Below the pieces are notes generated by a model. That model was not told where the DNA came from and did not search any database. It saw nothing but the letters and a program-made list of their open reading frames with translations. Of a DNA stretch of 64,000 bases, positions 50,930 to 62,869 are shown one piece after another. The stretch spans positions 42,407,132 to 42,471,131 of the forward strand of contig JAPXFY010000026.1 of NCBI GenBank assembly GCA_030674185.1. Direction: 5' to 3'. This stretch comes from Monoplex corrugatus (taxonomy: Eukaryota; Mollusca; Gastropoda; Littorinimorpha; Ranellidae). Within the stretch, counting starts at the first letter, position 1; each line of letters begins with the position of its first letter. A program made the translations under genes and the position numbers.

Positions 50930-52519
50930 TTCGGGACTTGAAGCACTCCACCGAGGCTGAGGAGATAATCTCGGGGGGCAGACTGTTCCAGTCCCTGACA
51001 GTCCTCGGGAAGAATGAGTAAGCCTACTTCCTGTAGTTCGTTTTACAGGCAGGGAGGAGATACGTCTCCCTGTGTGACTGTCTTGTGGACCGTGCTGGGG
51101 TGTTTGGTGTGGGCCTGAATGGGGTGTTGATGCTGATCTCTTCTCGATGGTATTTGAAAAAGGTGGTCAGCCTTGCTACTCTTCTTCTGTCTGCTAGGGT
51201 GGACCACTGTAGATGTGTCAGCATGGAATCGACACTTGACGTGTGACGGTGGCGGTTCACAACCCATCGAGCTGCACGACGTTAGACCTTCTCGTTGTTC
51301 TCAATGCTTTTGGCAGTGTACGGGTCCCAGACAGGTGAGGCATACTCCAGAGTGAACGAACCAGGGTTTTGTAGGCTATTTCCTTGATGTTGATGGAACC
51401 CACTCTCAGGTTTCGCCTCAGAAAACCCAAGGTCTTGTTTGCCCTGTTTGTCATATTGGAAATGTGGGGTCCCAGCTGAGGTCTTGGGAGATGGTGACCC
51501 CCAGTACTTTGTCTCCTCTACTCTTTTGAGATTTTCACTCTTTACACCTCCCCCTGTCCACCATCATCAACTCCCACTCTATAAAACACACTTCTATGCT
51601 GATGACACCAACTTCAAGACAGTGACTCACCTGATAATATACAGCGCCTGTTGACTCGCACCACTGAGTGTTACTCGGACATTAAGAACTGGATGACGTT
51701 CAACAAACTTCAACTTAATGACGACAAGACAGAAGCTATCCTCATTGGCACCCGTCAGAAACTTTCTCAGCTGCCTCCTCTTTCTCTCCCATTATGTAAC
51801 ACATCAGTCCCAATTTCTGATTCAGCTAAAAACCTTGGTGTCTGCATTGACTCTACCCTCTCATCTCCATCGTATAAGCCTGATCAGGAAGTATCTCTCT
51901 GTCGAAATAACTGCAAAACTCGTTCTCTCCTTCATAATATCTCGCATTGACTATTGCAATTCACTCCTGTCTGGTCTTCCTGCCTCCACCATTCACATCC
52001 TACAGCGCATTCAAAACAATGCTCTACGCCTTGTACTCAAAAAGAAAAAAGCTGACCACATATCTCCTCTCCTGGCACAACTTCACTGGCTCCCTGTATC
52101 AAAGCGCATACAGTACAAACTAGACACCATGTGCTACAAAAGCCTCAATAACACAGCCCCCGATTACCTGTCAAGCCTACTTGAGATCTATCTTCCCTCA
52201 CGTACCCTCCGCTCTGCCTCCGATCCTCTGACTTTTCGCTTTCCACGCACTAAGCTCAATACCTATGGTCCACGAGCCTTCTCTGTTTCTGGTCCACTCT
52301 CCTGGAACAAACTTCCTCTCTCAGTCCGTCAGCAACCTACTTTTGTCTCCTTCAAGTCCGCTCTCAAAACTCACCTTTTAACCTCACTCAACCCCCCCCC
52401 CCCCCTCTGCAGCCTGTCTCCGCTCGGAGGGGAATCACATTGTTATAATATATAATTGTATATGATATGCTCTCTATAATTTTCTCATTGCTTTTATTCT
52501 TTCTCCCCATTTATAGCCA

Positions 52520-52561
<42 letters not shown>

Positions 52562-52653
52562 GTGTGTGTGCTGCGTGCAGGTGCGTGCGTGTGTGTCTGT
52601 TTCAGCGCTTAGATTTGATTTTATCAAGATTTTGCGCTATATAAATATTGTAG

Positions 52654-52685
<32 letters not shown>

Positions 52686-53345
52686 GAAAGACATCCTTCA
52701 TTTAGTTTCCTAATCCGCCATGTGGTCCAGGTCCTCTTGTAGCTTCCTTTGGTCTTGGGGGGAAGTTACAGTTTTGTGGCAGAGAGTGTCGTCTGCAAAG
52801 AGCCGTGTTGTTGAGGAGAGATGTTCAGGGAGGTCGTTAATGTTGAGGAAAAAAAGGGCGGGGCCCAGGACTGATCCTTGGGGGACTCCTGACTCTACTG
52901 GAACGGCCTTTGAGGAAGCTCCATCAACAACCACCGCCTGCTGTCGGTTTGCCAGGAAGTTCTTGATCCATTCATGGACCTGGCCAGTGATCCCGTAATG
53001 TCGGAGCTTGTGGATTAGAAGGGAGTGGCAGACCTTGTCGAAGGCTTTCAAAAAATCCATCACTAGGACGTCTGACTGTTTCCCCTTCTCCATGTTGTAG
53101 GATAATTCATCCGCAAGTCCCAGCAGTTGACTTTCACAGGATCTGCCTTGCCGGAAACCGTGCTGTTCCTCACGCAGGATGTTGTTTGCCTCTGCAAATC
53201 CCATGATTGTGCTTATTACAATGTGCTCTAGGATTTTGTATGGGACACTCGTGAGGGAGATAGTTTTCAGGCCTGTATTGTTCACCCTTCGTGAACACTG
53301 GGGAGACGTTTGCCGTTTTCCAGTCCTTTGGAGGAGGAGAAAAAT
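50930..53345 (-). mobile_element. jockey/CR1-like LINE interrupted by another LINE
   Basis: Minus strand 53340-52710 encodes an RT N-half and palm (PISLTSVPYKILE-like block, HGFRQGRSCESQLL, VLVMDFLKAFDKVCH, ESGVPQGSVLGP, LFADDTLCH) with one early frame break. After the insertion at 51530-52690, the same element resumes at 51530-50930 with the post-RT block (NKTLGFLRRNLRVGS, IAYKTLVRSLW). The 3' part has frameshifts, so the element is dead. Confidence 0.82.
51530..52690 (+). mobile_element. CR1/L2-like LINE 3' half (copy B), nested
   Basis: Plus-strand frames give HFYADDTNFKT (RT catalytic box), MTFNKLQLNDDKTEAILIGT, KYLSVEITAKLVLSFIISRI, DYCNSLLSGLPAS and the same C-terminal block as copy A (PSRTLRSASDPL, SFKSALKTHL). 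One frame change near 51900 and a C run at 52396-52405 break it. The 3' UTR has a GT tract, then TTTGCGCTATATAAATATTG and a (GTT)n tail to 52686. Confidence 0.88.
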
Positions 53346-54962
53346 ATAATCAGTATGTAACTTCGTTGCATTGCAAAACTTTTCACTTCTTATGGCACGT
53401 ACTCTATGCACTGGGCCACATTCATTCAATGGTGTAACGGGATGAAGTCCAAATATGTGTAATCAATTATGTTGGAGATGCAATATAAGTGTTGGCAGCT
53501 CTATATCAGTATATGTGCAATCAACAATGTTTTACAGTGACTCTAGAATGATTTGATACTGTTTGTGTTGTACTATAATGATACCAAAGTAGCTGGGTTG
53601 AAATGAAGGGTGGGTTGAACAAGTCACAGTTAAGGAGCTGACTCGTAGGCCGTTTCGCCCGTATGGTTGAGAAGAGCATTTGAATTGGTATGATCAGACT
53701 TGTCAGAGTGGAATGCACTGAGTGCTACACAATCCTTTTGAAAATGTGAAGTGAAGGTTTTCGCCGTTTTGCTTATCAAGCATCAGAAGCAAAGGCAAAA
53801 GAAAGCATGAAGTTGCCTCCTCCTGAAGTTTGTCTACGTAATGTTTGCTTTGGCTTTTCCAAAGAACATCTATTAACTTGATAAACACTATCAAATACTT
53901 CGTCTCTGAATTGGCAAGTTTCACGGTTTTAAGAAGCCATTAGCAAAATGAGTGTTGGCTCAATGCTGAGTGTTGCTGGAGGATGCTAGCCATCCGTTTC
54001 AAATAGATCAGGATATATTGCCAACACTACGGCTGAACCCAATGCCTGGTGCTGTTTGAGATGTATGTCTCCTATGACAGATGAACCATTTTGGGTCTGC
54101 TTTACTCTGTTCTGAAACATATTATCGAACAGCTCGTGTATTAGTATCTTTAGAGACATACCTGTTCACCAGATTTTCTATTGTTATCATAATTGCTTAT
54201 CCATCAATACTTATTTCTGTGTTTGATTGTGTGGGATATTATGATATTATTGTTCTTTACGTAGGCCTACTTGTCTTCTTTATGACCCTAGGTATGTATG
54301 ATTAGATGTTGTTAATATGTATTCATTTGTGTACATGTATGAATGTAATTTGATATTTGTGTGTGTGTGTGTGTGTGAGTGTGTGTAATGCACAGCAAGT
54401 CCAAATGAGTTTGGAGAATCGCTATACAAGAATGATACATCATCATGGAATGATCATCTTGATGTGCATGCATGGTACATGTGTGTAGTGGCAAGTATTT
54501 GTATTTATTTATATTGTTTTGCTCTCCTTGATTATTTTTTATCATATGACTGTAAACAACTTGTATCTGTATTTCGCTATTATCTATTCTTACTTGCTTA
54601 TTGATGTTTTAATTGGTACTGGAAGTGCAAGAGCAAGATTTTGATTGTTTGCACTATAGAAATAAAATCATAATGATCTTTCACCCATCACAGGTTCTTA
54701 AGTTAAAGTGAGCATGACAGGCAAGAAGAAATGTAGAACATTCACAAAGTTCATCAGCACCAACAGAGCAGTCTTTCAACCTTCATGAAGATTTATCATC
54801 ATATTTTATTTCAAACATATTCATGGCATGTAAGTTACATACATTCTGCATCAACCTTAACAAACAAACTTGCTTCAAACAGCATTTATAACATGTCTAT
54901 CTCCAATAATCCTATTTCCTCTTTCTAAATAAAAAGGAAAGACTGTCCAGTTCAAAGTCACG

Positions 54963-55160
54963 AGCCTCAATAATTCAGTTGGTCGAGCGTCAGATTCACA
55001 TGCAAAAGATTGTAGATTCGAACCTGTGGATAAACTGGCCTTCTTACTGCTCAGTCTTGACATGATTACTGTTCTGATGGCATCAGTGTGGAATTAGATG
55101 ACAAATCTTTGTCCCACTTCCTGGGATTGGTTATTTCTATTGACTATAACACCTCAATGG
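54963..55160 (+). mobile_element. tRNA-derived SINE-like sequence
   Basis: TAATTCAGTTGGTCGAGCGT (A box) and AGATTCGAACC (B box) about 45 bp apart, followed by a body with no relatives that I could find in the window. 53345-54960 otherwise shows no supported feature apart from a short GT tract at 54359-54390. Confidence 0.6.
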
Positions 55161-55399
55161 TGCTGATGCAAAACTCAACCAAGTCAACCAAAGATGCTCA
55201 AATGGAGTGATATAATTCAGCATGAAATAACTTTACTCACATCTATGTATGATCACAACTTAAATCAACAAAACTAGGTGTTGTGTGGTCTTCAATCCTA
55301 CAAAGATACAGTAAACCAAAACAGAAATGTACAAATACAACCAACATGAGAAATTTATATTACCTCACTACAATAAACAGTATATGTGCATGCATGCAT

Positions 55400-55726
<327 letters not shown>

Positions 55727-55784
55727 CAAAACTGGCGTTTATGGTCTTCCGTTCTTGCCAATAAGGTATACTGCAACATAAGTT

Positions 55785-55870
55785 TGACAAGAACCAGAAA
55801 AATCACAAAAAAATAGAATCATAACATGTATTCAATACAACCAGACAAGACAGGCGCAAATTTAAAACTT
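55785..55870 (-). repeat. ~150-bp dispersed repeat, truncated copy
   Basis: Contains ATACAACCAGACAAGACAGG and GCGCAAATTT as in 3523-3690; the GGCC stem is lost. 55870-56800 shows no recognisable feature. Confidence 0.65.
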
Positions 55871-56807
55871 AAACGTCAACTTACGTTCTGTGGGACAAGA
55901 AACAAGGATTGTCGTTTAAAGCTCAACTCTGAAACCAGCTGATTTCTTTGTAATTATGTGCAAGGATGAAAATCTTTCACTAACACAGTAACAGAGATAT
56001 ATTTCAACATTTCCAGTTATTTCAGTTCACCTTATTGAAGCAATAAGAGCTAATCATGCTGTGGTGTAGTAGGCCTGACCGAGACATGAGCGGCAACTGC
56101 ATCATAATGATGCTATATCATGTGGCTCAACTCTTTGCAAACTCAGCCACTTATGGTTCTTTTGTTTCTCTCTCTGATTTTGAAGCCAGCAGGCTTAGTG
56201 AAAGGACATGTGACTATGGGTGATGAACATGATGTCTGTCTGAATCGATATGAAGCTAGTTTGTAAGCTAAGATCAGCGCAGTATTGTAAAATGATACAA
56301 GATATAAAAACAACAATGAAGCTTCATGAAGGCCCAACTAAATGGTTTGTTGATGTTGATGAACTTTTTGTAAAAAGCTTTTTAACTGTATTATGCTTAC
56401 TTACATCAGACAAAAAAATCAGTGCCTGGTAACAAAAAACGATGGTTCTAACCATACCAACAACTAATGAGGGGGACTCTTTGGCAATCTGACAAATCAG
56501 GACGCAAACTGGTCCTCACAGACTAGCGTTTAGGTCTTCATGTGGGTACAAGACCAATCCTAAAGGTATATGGTTCTTCCACACACCAACATTTACCACC
56601 TTCTTATTCAGCATCCGTTTTTCATCTACACTTGGCATTTGCTCGTGGGCTCACATGTGTGCATGTTTGTACGCGTTCATTCGTACATCATGTCCAAAAT
56701 CTAGGATGTTGCTCATTTCAGCTACGCAAGGCAATAACACAGGCCCACAACAGAAATGAGCTTCTACTGGCAATAAATTCACACACTTTTTAAAGTATAA
56801 ACACTAT

Positions 56808-56813
56808 TTTATT
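56808..56813 (-). terminator. OSTC: OSTC polyadenylation signal
   Basis: AATAAA on the minus strand, about 110 bp downstream of the OSTC stop codon; an ATTAAA variant lies about 15 bp upstream. Confidence 0.6.
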
Positions 56814-56920
56814 GACAATACAGTTTAATATAGCATGCAAAACAATAACATCATAAAAAACACACTTCACTCCAGAGAGAAAAGATGCACACACTCTGCA
56901 TTCATTCCAGCTGTGACTGT

Positions 56921-56942
56921 CTAGTAGTCTAACAAGTATCCT
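56921..56942 (-). CDS. OSTC: OSTC coding exon 4 (micro-coding exon)
   Basis: After the acceptor TTTTTCTGTTGCAG, 22 coding nt complete the Pro codon and add GYLLDY and TAG. It restores the family's KLPGYL C-terminus, which supports the call even though the exon is tiny. Confidence 0.85.
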
Positions 56943-59900
56943 CTGCAACAGAAAAACACCAAAACTTTTACAAGAATACAGAAAAGTATGTTAGAACTAT
57001 TTAATCCTTTGACTCCCGCACTCTGTCCACCAGCGTCCTGCATTGTGCGGGAGTCAAAGAGTTAAGCAGGCAATCTAGCAAACAGTATTTCGACACTTTT
57101 AATGACTATTTCATCTGTGAGATATTCTTGTTTGTGTAGTCAAGGTGTAGCATGCTGCATAAAAATGAATGGGGTAACACTACAGCTACAGCTGCTTCTT
57201 CAGTAAAATGACATATACTAGTTCTTGTTATAAGCTAAATAAAAGCAACTCGCGGCAACAAAAAACATATAACCACTACCCTTCTCAAACACAAACATGA
57301 ATATGAAGGAGTCAACTCATCTGAAAAATTATAAACAAATCAAACTTTTTATTTATTTATTTATTTATTTTGGTTTGTGCCTGTTTGTTCATTATATGAT
57401 GAAAAGCATTTAAACACAAATCATCAATCAATAACCGGAAGCTTTTGTCCAGCTGTTCTGTTTACTGTTGTTCTTTGTTTCTTTCTTTTTTTAAATTAAT
57501 CAAATATTTATAAAATAAGAATGAGTAATTCCAACTTTTGATTTCTCCTAATTTGAACAAATCTATAGAAAAGCATCAAAACTGCAGGAAAAAAACCAGA
57601 CGGAGTCCAACTTACGGCAGCTTGATGCGCATAAAGACTCTGCACATGAAGAAGGCGATGATGACACAGGCAAACCCGACACACAGCAACAGGATGCGGT
57701 TCAGTCGCGGCATCAGTGGTTTGTTGACCTGGTCGAGGACAATGAAGCCCAACCCACCCAGTGTGAACATGAAACTGGATGCCAGGCCTTCCATAATGTA
57801 CTGGCCGTTCACTCTGTATGGCATGAATGCCACCTATTGCAGACAAACAAAACAATAAAACAGATTTTTAAGTTATGAGCTTGCAGTTTGTTCATGACAG
57901 AATCACTGCACTGAGAAATTAAGTTCAAATTAGGAGTTTAGAGTTTGTTCATGACAGAATCATTAAGTTATGAGTTTGCAGTGGTGATGGTGGTGGTGGT
58001 GGATGTATTGATTAGAAGAATGTGCAAAACTGATATGGATGTATTGATTAGAAGAACGTGTAAAACTAATGTGGATATATTTATACAAGAATGTGTAAAA
58101 CTGAAAAAAAAAAAAAAAAAAAAAATTCAATACACACACGTTCCGCTCACAATTATCTGGCAGACTCCCTGAGTGTGGGTGAAATCCTATGAACTGGCAA
58201 GGCCTTGAAATGGGGAGGGGGAGAAGTGACCAATTAAATAATAATAATAATAATAATAATAATTACAATATTTATATAGCGCAAAATCTTGATAAAATCA
58301 AATCTAAGCGCTGATGGTGGGATGACACCACAAGGATGATGAAAACATTAAGATGGGCAGTGAACAGGCTAGTTTTCAATGATCTGGGCTGGGACTGAGG
58401 TCAAAATATTGATAAGATTTTGAATCTATGGATTTTTGTACTATAACTAGTATAAGCACTCAAGGCTTTTTTTTTTTAAAGAATAAATGCCATAAATGCT
58501 CATTATCACTTTATCATGATCATCATCATCAATAAACATATATAAGTTTTTACATCATATGGCCATCACTCACTCTAAAAAGAACAGACCCAAACAAATT
58601 GCAAAAATTTATCCTCAGAAAGGCCTCATGGAAGGTCACATCACCCGACACTCTATGAACAACTGACATGATAAGGATGATCAAGTCATAAAAATAAAAG
58701 TCAAACTGCTACTGCTATTTTTGTTTAAAGCCCAGCCAATTGCGTAGATCCACATCAGGGCTATAAGTTATAACCGTTTCAAAACATATACCATACTTCA
58801 ACAGGGGAAAAAAGGAAAAGAAAATTAAGTACACATATCTATGTATTCATGCAAATAATCTAAGATGCCCCTGGAGCTGACCATTGCATCCAGTTTATCA
58901 CACAGGAGATTTCAAAAATACATACCTGAATACAAATTTAAACAGAACTAAGGACACTAAAAGTAAAAACATACATAAAAACAGGCCTACATTTAAATTA
59001 CCTGAAATTGCTTCCACATATCTCACCTCCCTAGAGCCAAAAATGCACTTAATACATGTACCCAATTATCACTCCTAAGAGAAAGTACGTAAGACTTTAT
59101 CAAACACATACACACAAGGCAGGAAATGATTGGAAGAAATGACAGAAAACAAAGGAACAAGGCAGAAACAAAGTGGGCGACAGAAAAGAGGAAATTTCTA
59201 GCACAGAATTTCCAGAAGGTGGGGATACTATTTATACTGAAAGAGCCCCTGGCATCCCCACTTCAGGGGGGGGGGGGGGGGGGGGGGGAGAAATAAAGTC
59301 AAATATCAATGGATTCTATTTATACTGAAAGAGACCCTGGCATCCCCACTGGGAGGGGGGGTGGGGGGGGGCAATAAAGTCAATATCAATTTATAAACCC
59401 AAGTTGAACAATGTCTAAATACAAACAAACAAACAAACGAAAAACCACCTCCCTCACATGACCAACAGATTACAATCTTATAATACTTTCCCTAACATGA
59501 GTGACAACCTTTAATAGTTTTATTTTCTAATACATTATCTTACCGGTTTGCTATGTCCTCTTTCATCTGTTGTTGATCCAATGCTTGGGGGTTCGTTGAT
59601 CACATCGTAAATAATACCTGAAACAGTGAACAAAATGTAAAAATTAATGTATGTTTACCAGTTCAAGCCATGATGAATTAACTAGTTTAAAGATACGTAT
59701 GTTTACTAGTTTAAGCCATGACAAATTATTAGTTTCTATCATGCTGGTGGTGCCAGTTTAGAATTGCAAAGGTTCCCTCACTCCCCACTTCAAGACCGTG
59801 CCAGCACATCTACGGGCTTTGTACAGCCCCAAGGATTTGCCAAAAAAATGCTGTATCAGGGTGGAGCGCATAGGGAACTGTCAAGAATGCATAATCATTG

Positions 59901-60490
59901 ATGATGATAATGCAGTTAATCCCTCTTGAACAAATTCTAAACTCAGTGTTTTCCAAACATTATACATTCTCATGTTACTACAATGAGACAAGAACCAGTC
60001 ACAATAATCCCGTTTTGGTCACATTTCATTGCCTATTCTGCCATATTTCAAACATTATAGTAGTAAAATATACCGGTACAGTTGCATTAAGAAAAAACTA
60101 CAAATTTGCAGAACGCTTTAATGAAGAAAGTTACCTTGCTGATACTGATACTCTACATATAATACAGCGTTTGTGTGTCCAATTTGTGATTGATCAATAT
60201 GTTACAGTAATCAGTTCTGGGCTATGCCAAAAAAGGGAAACTATCTCAATGTCCAACTTTATCAGGAAAAATGAGCAACCTGCACAAGGAGAGTCTCAAC
60301 TGAGAGCTGTTATCAATATGGTTCTGATCTATAATGGTTCCATGCACTGATGCAGTAAGTTATGACTGAATTTTATGTGAATCACATCTATATAATAATA
60401 TAGTGTTTTATGGATGCAAAACATGAAGACAACCTACAACTCAAAATTGACGAGTATTATCTTGTGTACAGGCATGCATGCACGCATTAT

Positions 60491-60523
<33 letters not shown>

Positions 60524-61133
60524 ACACACTCGATGAATTAAAGAATGACTGATACTGACACACATGACAACACTCTGAAAGAAAGGGAGAGGGGGAGGGG
60601 GCAAAGTGAGAGAGAGGGGAGGGGGAAGAGAGAGAGAGAGAGAGAAAGAAAAAGAGAGAAAGATGAGAACTTTCACATTAACACTGTCAAAATTCTTTAA
60701 AGTATAGTTCATAAACAAGGTAAAGAAATTTGTTAATTATTCCTTTTCTTACACAGGACCATGCAGCAGGGAAGTCTTTGTCTTTTTGTCCTAATTTTTG
60801 TATCTGGTGTTTGTTTGTTTGTAACCTTACGCTTAACAAAGGCCAGTTGGCCAAAATTTGTGTCTTTTGTTGTATTAAATACGCATTCCTATTCTTCCTT
60901 CATGTTTTTTTCTGGTTCCTGTTTGCTTGAATGCGGCAGTCACACTTGTTTTGGATTCTGTTATTTTCAAAATATATATTAATAATGTTATATATATATG
61001 TCTTATTGGCTTTTGGTTAAATATGAACTCAAACAACACCTGATGGCTGCTGATTCTCCATTTTCTAGAACTGGTCTCTTTTCATAGTTACCAAACAAGT
61101 CAAATAAGAATCATGACATATATATAAACAAAA

Positions 61134-61179
<46 letters not shown>

Positions 61180-61993
61180 GTGAAACATAATTCAAAACAC
61201 AGTCATTCACATACTCAGTATGATACTGATGGATATAGGTCCTTATATAACATCAACAGACTCCACAATGTCCCTCCCCTCCAAGTCCTCCTTCCACATA
61301 AAATGAGACACATAAAACCACACACACACACACATATGTGTGCACATACACACACACACACATTCTCACACGTGTGCGCACATGCTCGCCTGTGCACACG
61401 CATGCATGACGCACACACACACACATACATGTTTTACATAAACAAGCTTACAGTTACACACAGTGGGGGTAGTGAAGAAAATATCTGTTGCTCTGTCTAT
61501 TTAGATTTCACACACAGAGATATGTGGACTGTGGTGAATTCTGGAGACACACCCACATACAGCACATATATGACAACGACACACATGATACAATTTTAAG
61601 AAATTATAATTATAACACAAATCAATAGTCCACAACATAAGCCTAAAAATGGGTAACTGTTCATGTTTCTGTTAATTGTGAATGGTCTCCATTGCACTAA
61701 AAACTGAAACAGGAATTGTTAGCTTTACCAAACACAACAGATCAACCGAGGAAACACAACCTGCAGCTAAAGCTCTGCAAATTATCCTGAGCCGGCTGAG
61801 GTGTGAACGAAACGATACGCTGGAAAACATCCAAAATGCACTTTATACGTACCTCCAGTAACTAAGAAATACGACAGCAGAATGAAAGCAAAGACAACCA
61901 TTGCTGACGGTTGTTTTAGCCATGACGGCTTCTTTAATTTCAGGTTTGGCAGCTCGAAAATTGTGAACGGGGAATGCTGTACAAAGTCTCCAT
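56921..61993 (-). CDS. OSTC: oligosaccharyltransferase complex subunit OSTC (DC2), frame break in exon 1
   Basis: Small ER membrane subunit of the STT3A-type oligosaccharyltransferase, linking it to the translocon for co-translational N-glycosylation. Coding exons are 61993-61853, 59617-59544, 57833-57616 and 56942-56921, all GT-AG. The conserved start METLYSIP is followed by [10 protein letters not shown] and [18 protein letters not shown], then [12 protein letters not shown] (exon 2), [16 protein letters not shown] and [13 protein letters not shown] (exon 3) and KLPGYLLDY (exons 3-4). Three TM helices can be seen. Frame breaks between METLYSIP and [10 protein letters not shown] at a CCCC run (61972-61969): two extra bases or one missing base. 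With two bases discounted the length is 453 nt, or 150 aa, aligning gap-free with the vertebrate N-terminus as I remember it (149 aa). An assembly error is more likely than a pseudogene, because introns and all other codons are intact. Confidence 0.93.
57000..57067. mobile_element. minimal TTAA-type MITE, copy 9
   Basis: TAATCCTTTGACTCCCGCAC and GTGCGGGAGTCAAAGAGTTA are the outer TIRs separated by only ~25 bp; the inner palindrome is absent. It lies in the last OSTC intron, 60 bp upstream of the exon 4 acceptor. Confidence 0.8.
57616..57833 (-). CDS. OSTC: OSTC coding exon 3
   Basis: 218 nt after the acceptor TGCAATAG. Encodes [16 protein letters not shown], the second and third TM helices and FMRIKLP. 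Donor GTAAGT splits the Pro codon (CC/A). Confidence 0.93.
57880..58122. repeat. short local duplications ending in poly(A)
   Basis: TTTGTTCATGACAGAATCA occurs twice (~57886 and ~57943). A ~44-bp unit with GATGTATTGATTAGAAGAA and TGTGTAAAACT follows in three decaying copies, and then an A21 run. Confidence 0.75.
58130..58420 (-). mobile_element. SINE S1 fragment interrupted by a LINE 3' tail
   Basis: 58135-58235 (minus) matches the S1 body (AATTATCTGGCAGACTCC, CTGGCAAGGCCTTGAA). At 58240-58315 lies (AAT)n plus TTACAATATTTATATAGCGC and CAAATCTAAGCGCTGA, the 3' end of the LINE at 482-1120. S1-like sequence (AAGATGGGCAGTGAACA) resumes after it. Confidence 0.65.
58715..59270 (-). mobile_element. 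~550-bp non-autonomous repeat, minus copy 2
   Basis: Full-length relative of 20140-20705 and 32745-33320; 3' end GGCTGGGCTTTAAACAAAAA on the minus strand. It lies in OSTC intron 2. Confidence 0.82.
59232..59395. repeat. ~100-bp duplication with G homopolymers
   Basis: CTATTTATACTGAAAGAG, CCTGGCATCCCCACT and a poly-G run followed by AATAAAGTCAA occur twice (59229 and 59307). The first G run is about 22 long, the second is broken by a T. It is a tandem copy of the 5' edge of the 58715-59270 repeat. Confidence 0.8.
59544..59617 (-). CDS. OSTC: OSTC coding exon 2
   Basis: 74 nt between the acceptor CTGTTTCAG and donor GTAAGA. Encodes [15 protein letters not shown] and TDERGHSKP, the conserved luminal loop. 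Confidence 0.9.
59735..59945 (+). mobile_element. SINE S1 body
   Basis: Contains TGGTGGTGCCAGTTTAGAAT, TCAAGACCGTGCCAGCAC and GGTGGAGCGCATAGGGAACT, ending in ATCCCTCTTGAACAAATTCT. The 150-codon frame that starts inside it (59898-60350) is not supported as a gene. Confidence 0.7.
60490..60662. repeat. CA and GA microsatellites
   Basis: (CA)n at 60491-60529 and G/A-rich (GAGA)n at 60585-60662. Confidence 0.9.
60785..60965 (+). repeat. ~150-bp dispersed repeat, plus copy
   Basis: CTTAACAAAGGCCAGTTGGC and TTGTTGTATTAAATACGCAT, ending TGAATGCGGCAGTCACACTT, as in 3523-3888. OSTC intron 1. Confidence 0.7.
61135..61182. repeat. TA microsatellite
   Basis: (TA)n, followed at 61318-61430 by mixed CA repeats; all within OSTC intron 1. 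Confidence 0.92.
61853..61993 (-). CDS. OSTC: OSTC coding exon 1 (frame disrupted)
   Basis: ATG in good context (CAACATGGAG). Ends GGAG/GTACGT in phase 1 once the frame break is taken into account. The alternative frame upstream has no ATG giving a plausible N-terminus. Confidence 0.85.
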
Positions 61994-62264
61994 GTTGATG
62001 TGGCAAATGTGCAGACAGCAGTTTGACTTCCGTGCTTACGTATCATGATTCTCAATTGGAATAACTTGACACATGATACATCCTGACAATTCTTCAGGTT
62101 CAGTTTAGATTAAAAATTTATTCAGAATTTCCCCATGTTATAAAGATCAAATTCAAATACATTTTTGACTGACTGTACCTCTCGCATTGAGAAAAATTTC
62201 CAGTTATATCATTTTCCCTAATTGGTCTTGTTCTCAAACAGTGGAAGAGATCAGAAGAAGCAAC
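61994..62264. promoter_or_regulatory. candidate bidirectional promoter
   Basis: 271 bp separate the OSTC ATG (minus) from the ATG of a divergent plus-strand exon. No TATA box of either orientation stands out. The shared-promoter idea is inference from spacing only. Confidence 0.4.
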
Positions 62265-62309
62265 ATGGCAGACTTACGGCGTCTGCTGTCGTTGTTCTCT
62301 TTCATTTTG
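62265..62309 (+). CDS. first coding exon of an unidentified divergent gene
   Basis: ATG in good context (AAGCAACATGGCAG) opens 15 codons, MADLRRLLSLFSFIL, ending at a strong donor (TTTTG/GTAAGTAT) in phase 0. The hydrophobic stretch after two Arg looks like the start of a signal peptide or anchor. No second exon could be found before 64000, so the product cannot be named. Reading on past the donor meets a stop after 13 codons. Confidence 0.5.
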
Positions 62310-62869
62310 GTAAGTATAATCTGTAATGCAAGTTGCACGTGGTTTAAAAGAATGGTTGAAATGTAGAAACAACAAAAGAATGTAGGCTTTAATAACCAAA
62401 TGTTTTTTTAAATTGTATAGGAGAGTAATGAAAACATGTTGCCAAAGAAGGAATAAAGCTGTGGTTTTAGTTAGCCAAAGAACCTCTGACACGTCATATC
62501 AAACGTGTGAAGGAGAGCACTTTTATTTCTGCAATGATTTCATCTGGATTCTAGAGCCTTTGGCTTACGTTTCATGTTCACTTTGAAACAGTCGTAACCA
62601 TAAATGAATATGTCGTCCGTTTCTTTATTTATACTTTTTAGGTTTTTATATAGATCTATATACTATTAGTATTACTATATAGGCTATATCATGTATATGT
62701 TTATTCTGGCAGTTGAACTTTAGAATATGGGGGGAAATCCAAGATTAAAAAAAAAGTGTGTTATATAACTTTGTAACCTTACCTGTCAGCAGTCACTCAG
62801 TCAGACTTTAGTTAATTTTGGCAACATTTTCCTGCATTTGAACACTAACCCAAACCCTACTCACTCAAA

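Noticed and set aside
59898..60350. 150-codon plus-strand frame
   Set aside because: It starts inside a SINE, has no recognisable motif and lies in an OSTC intron on the opposite strand.
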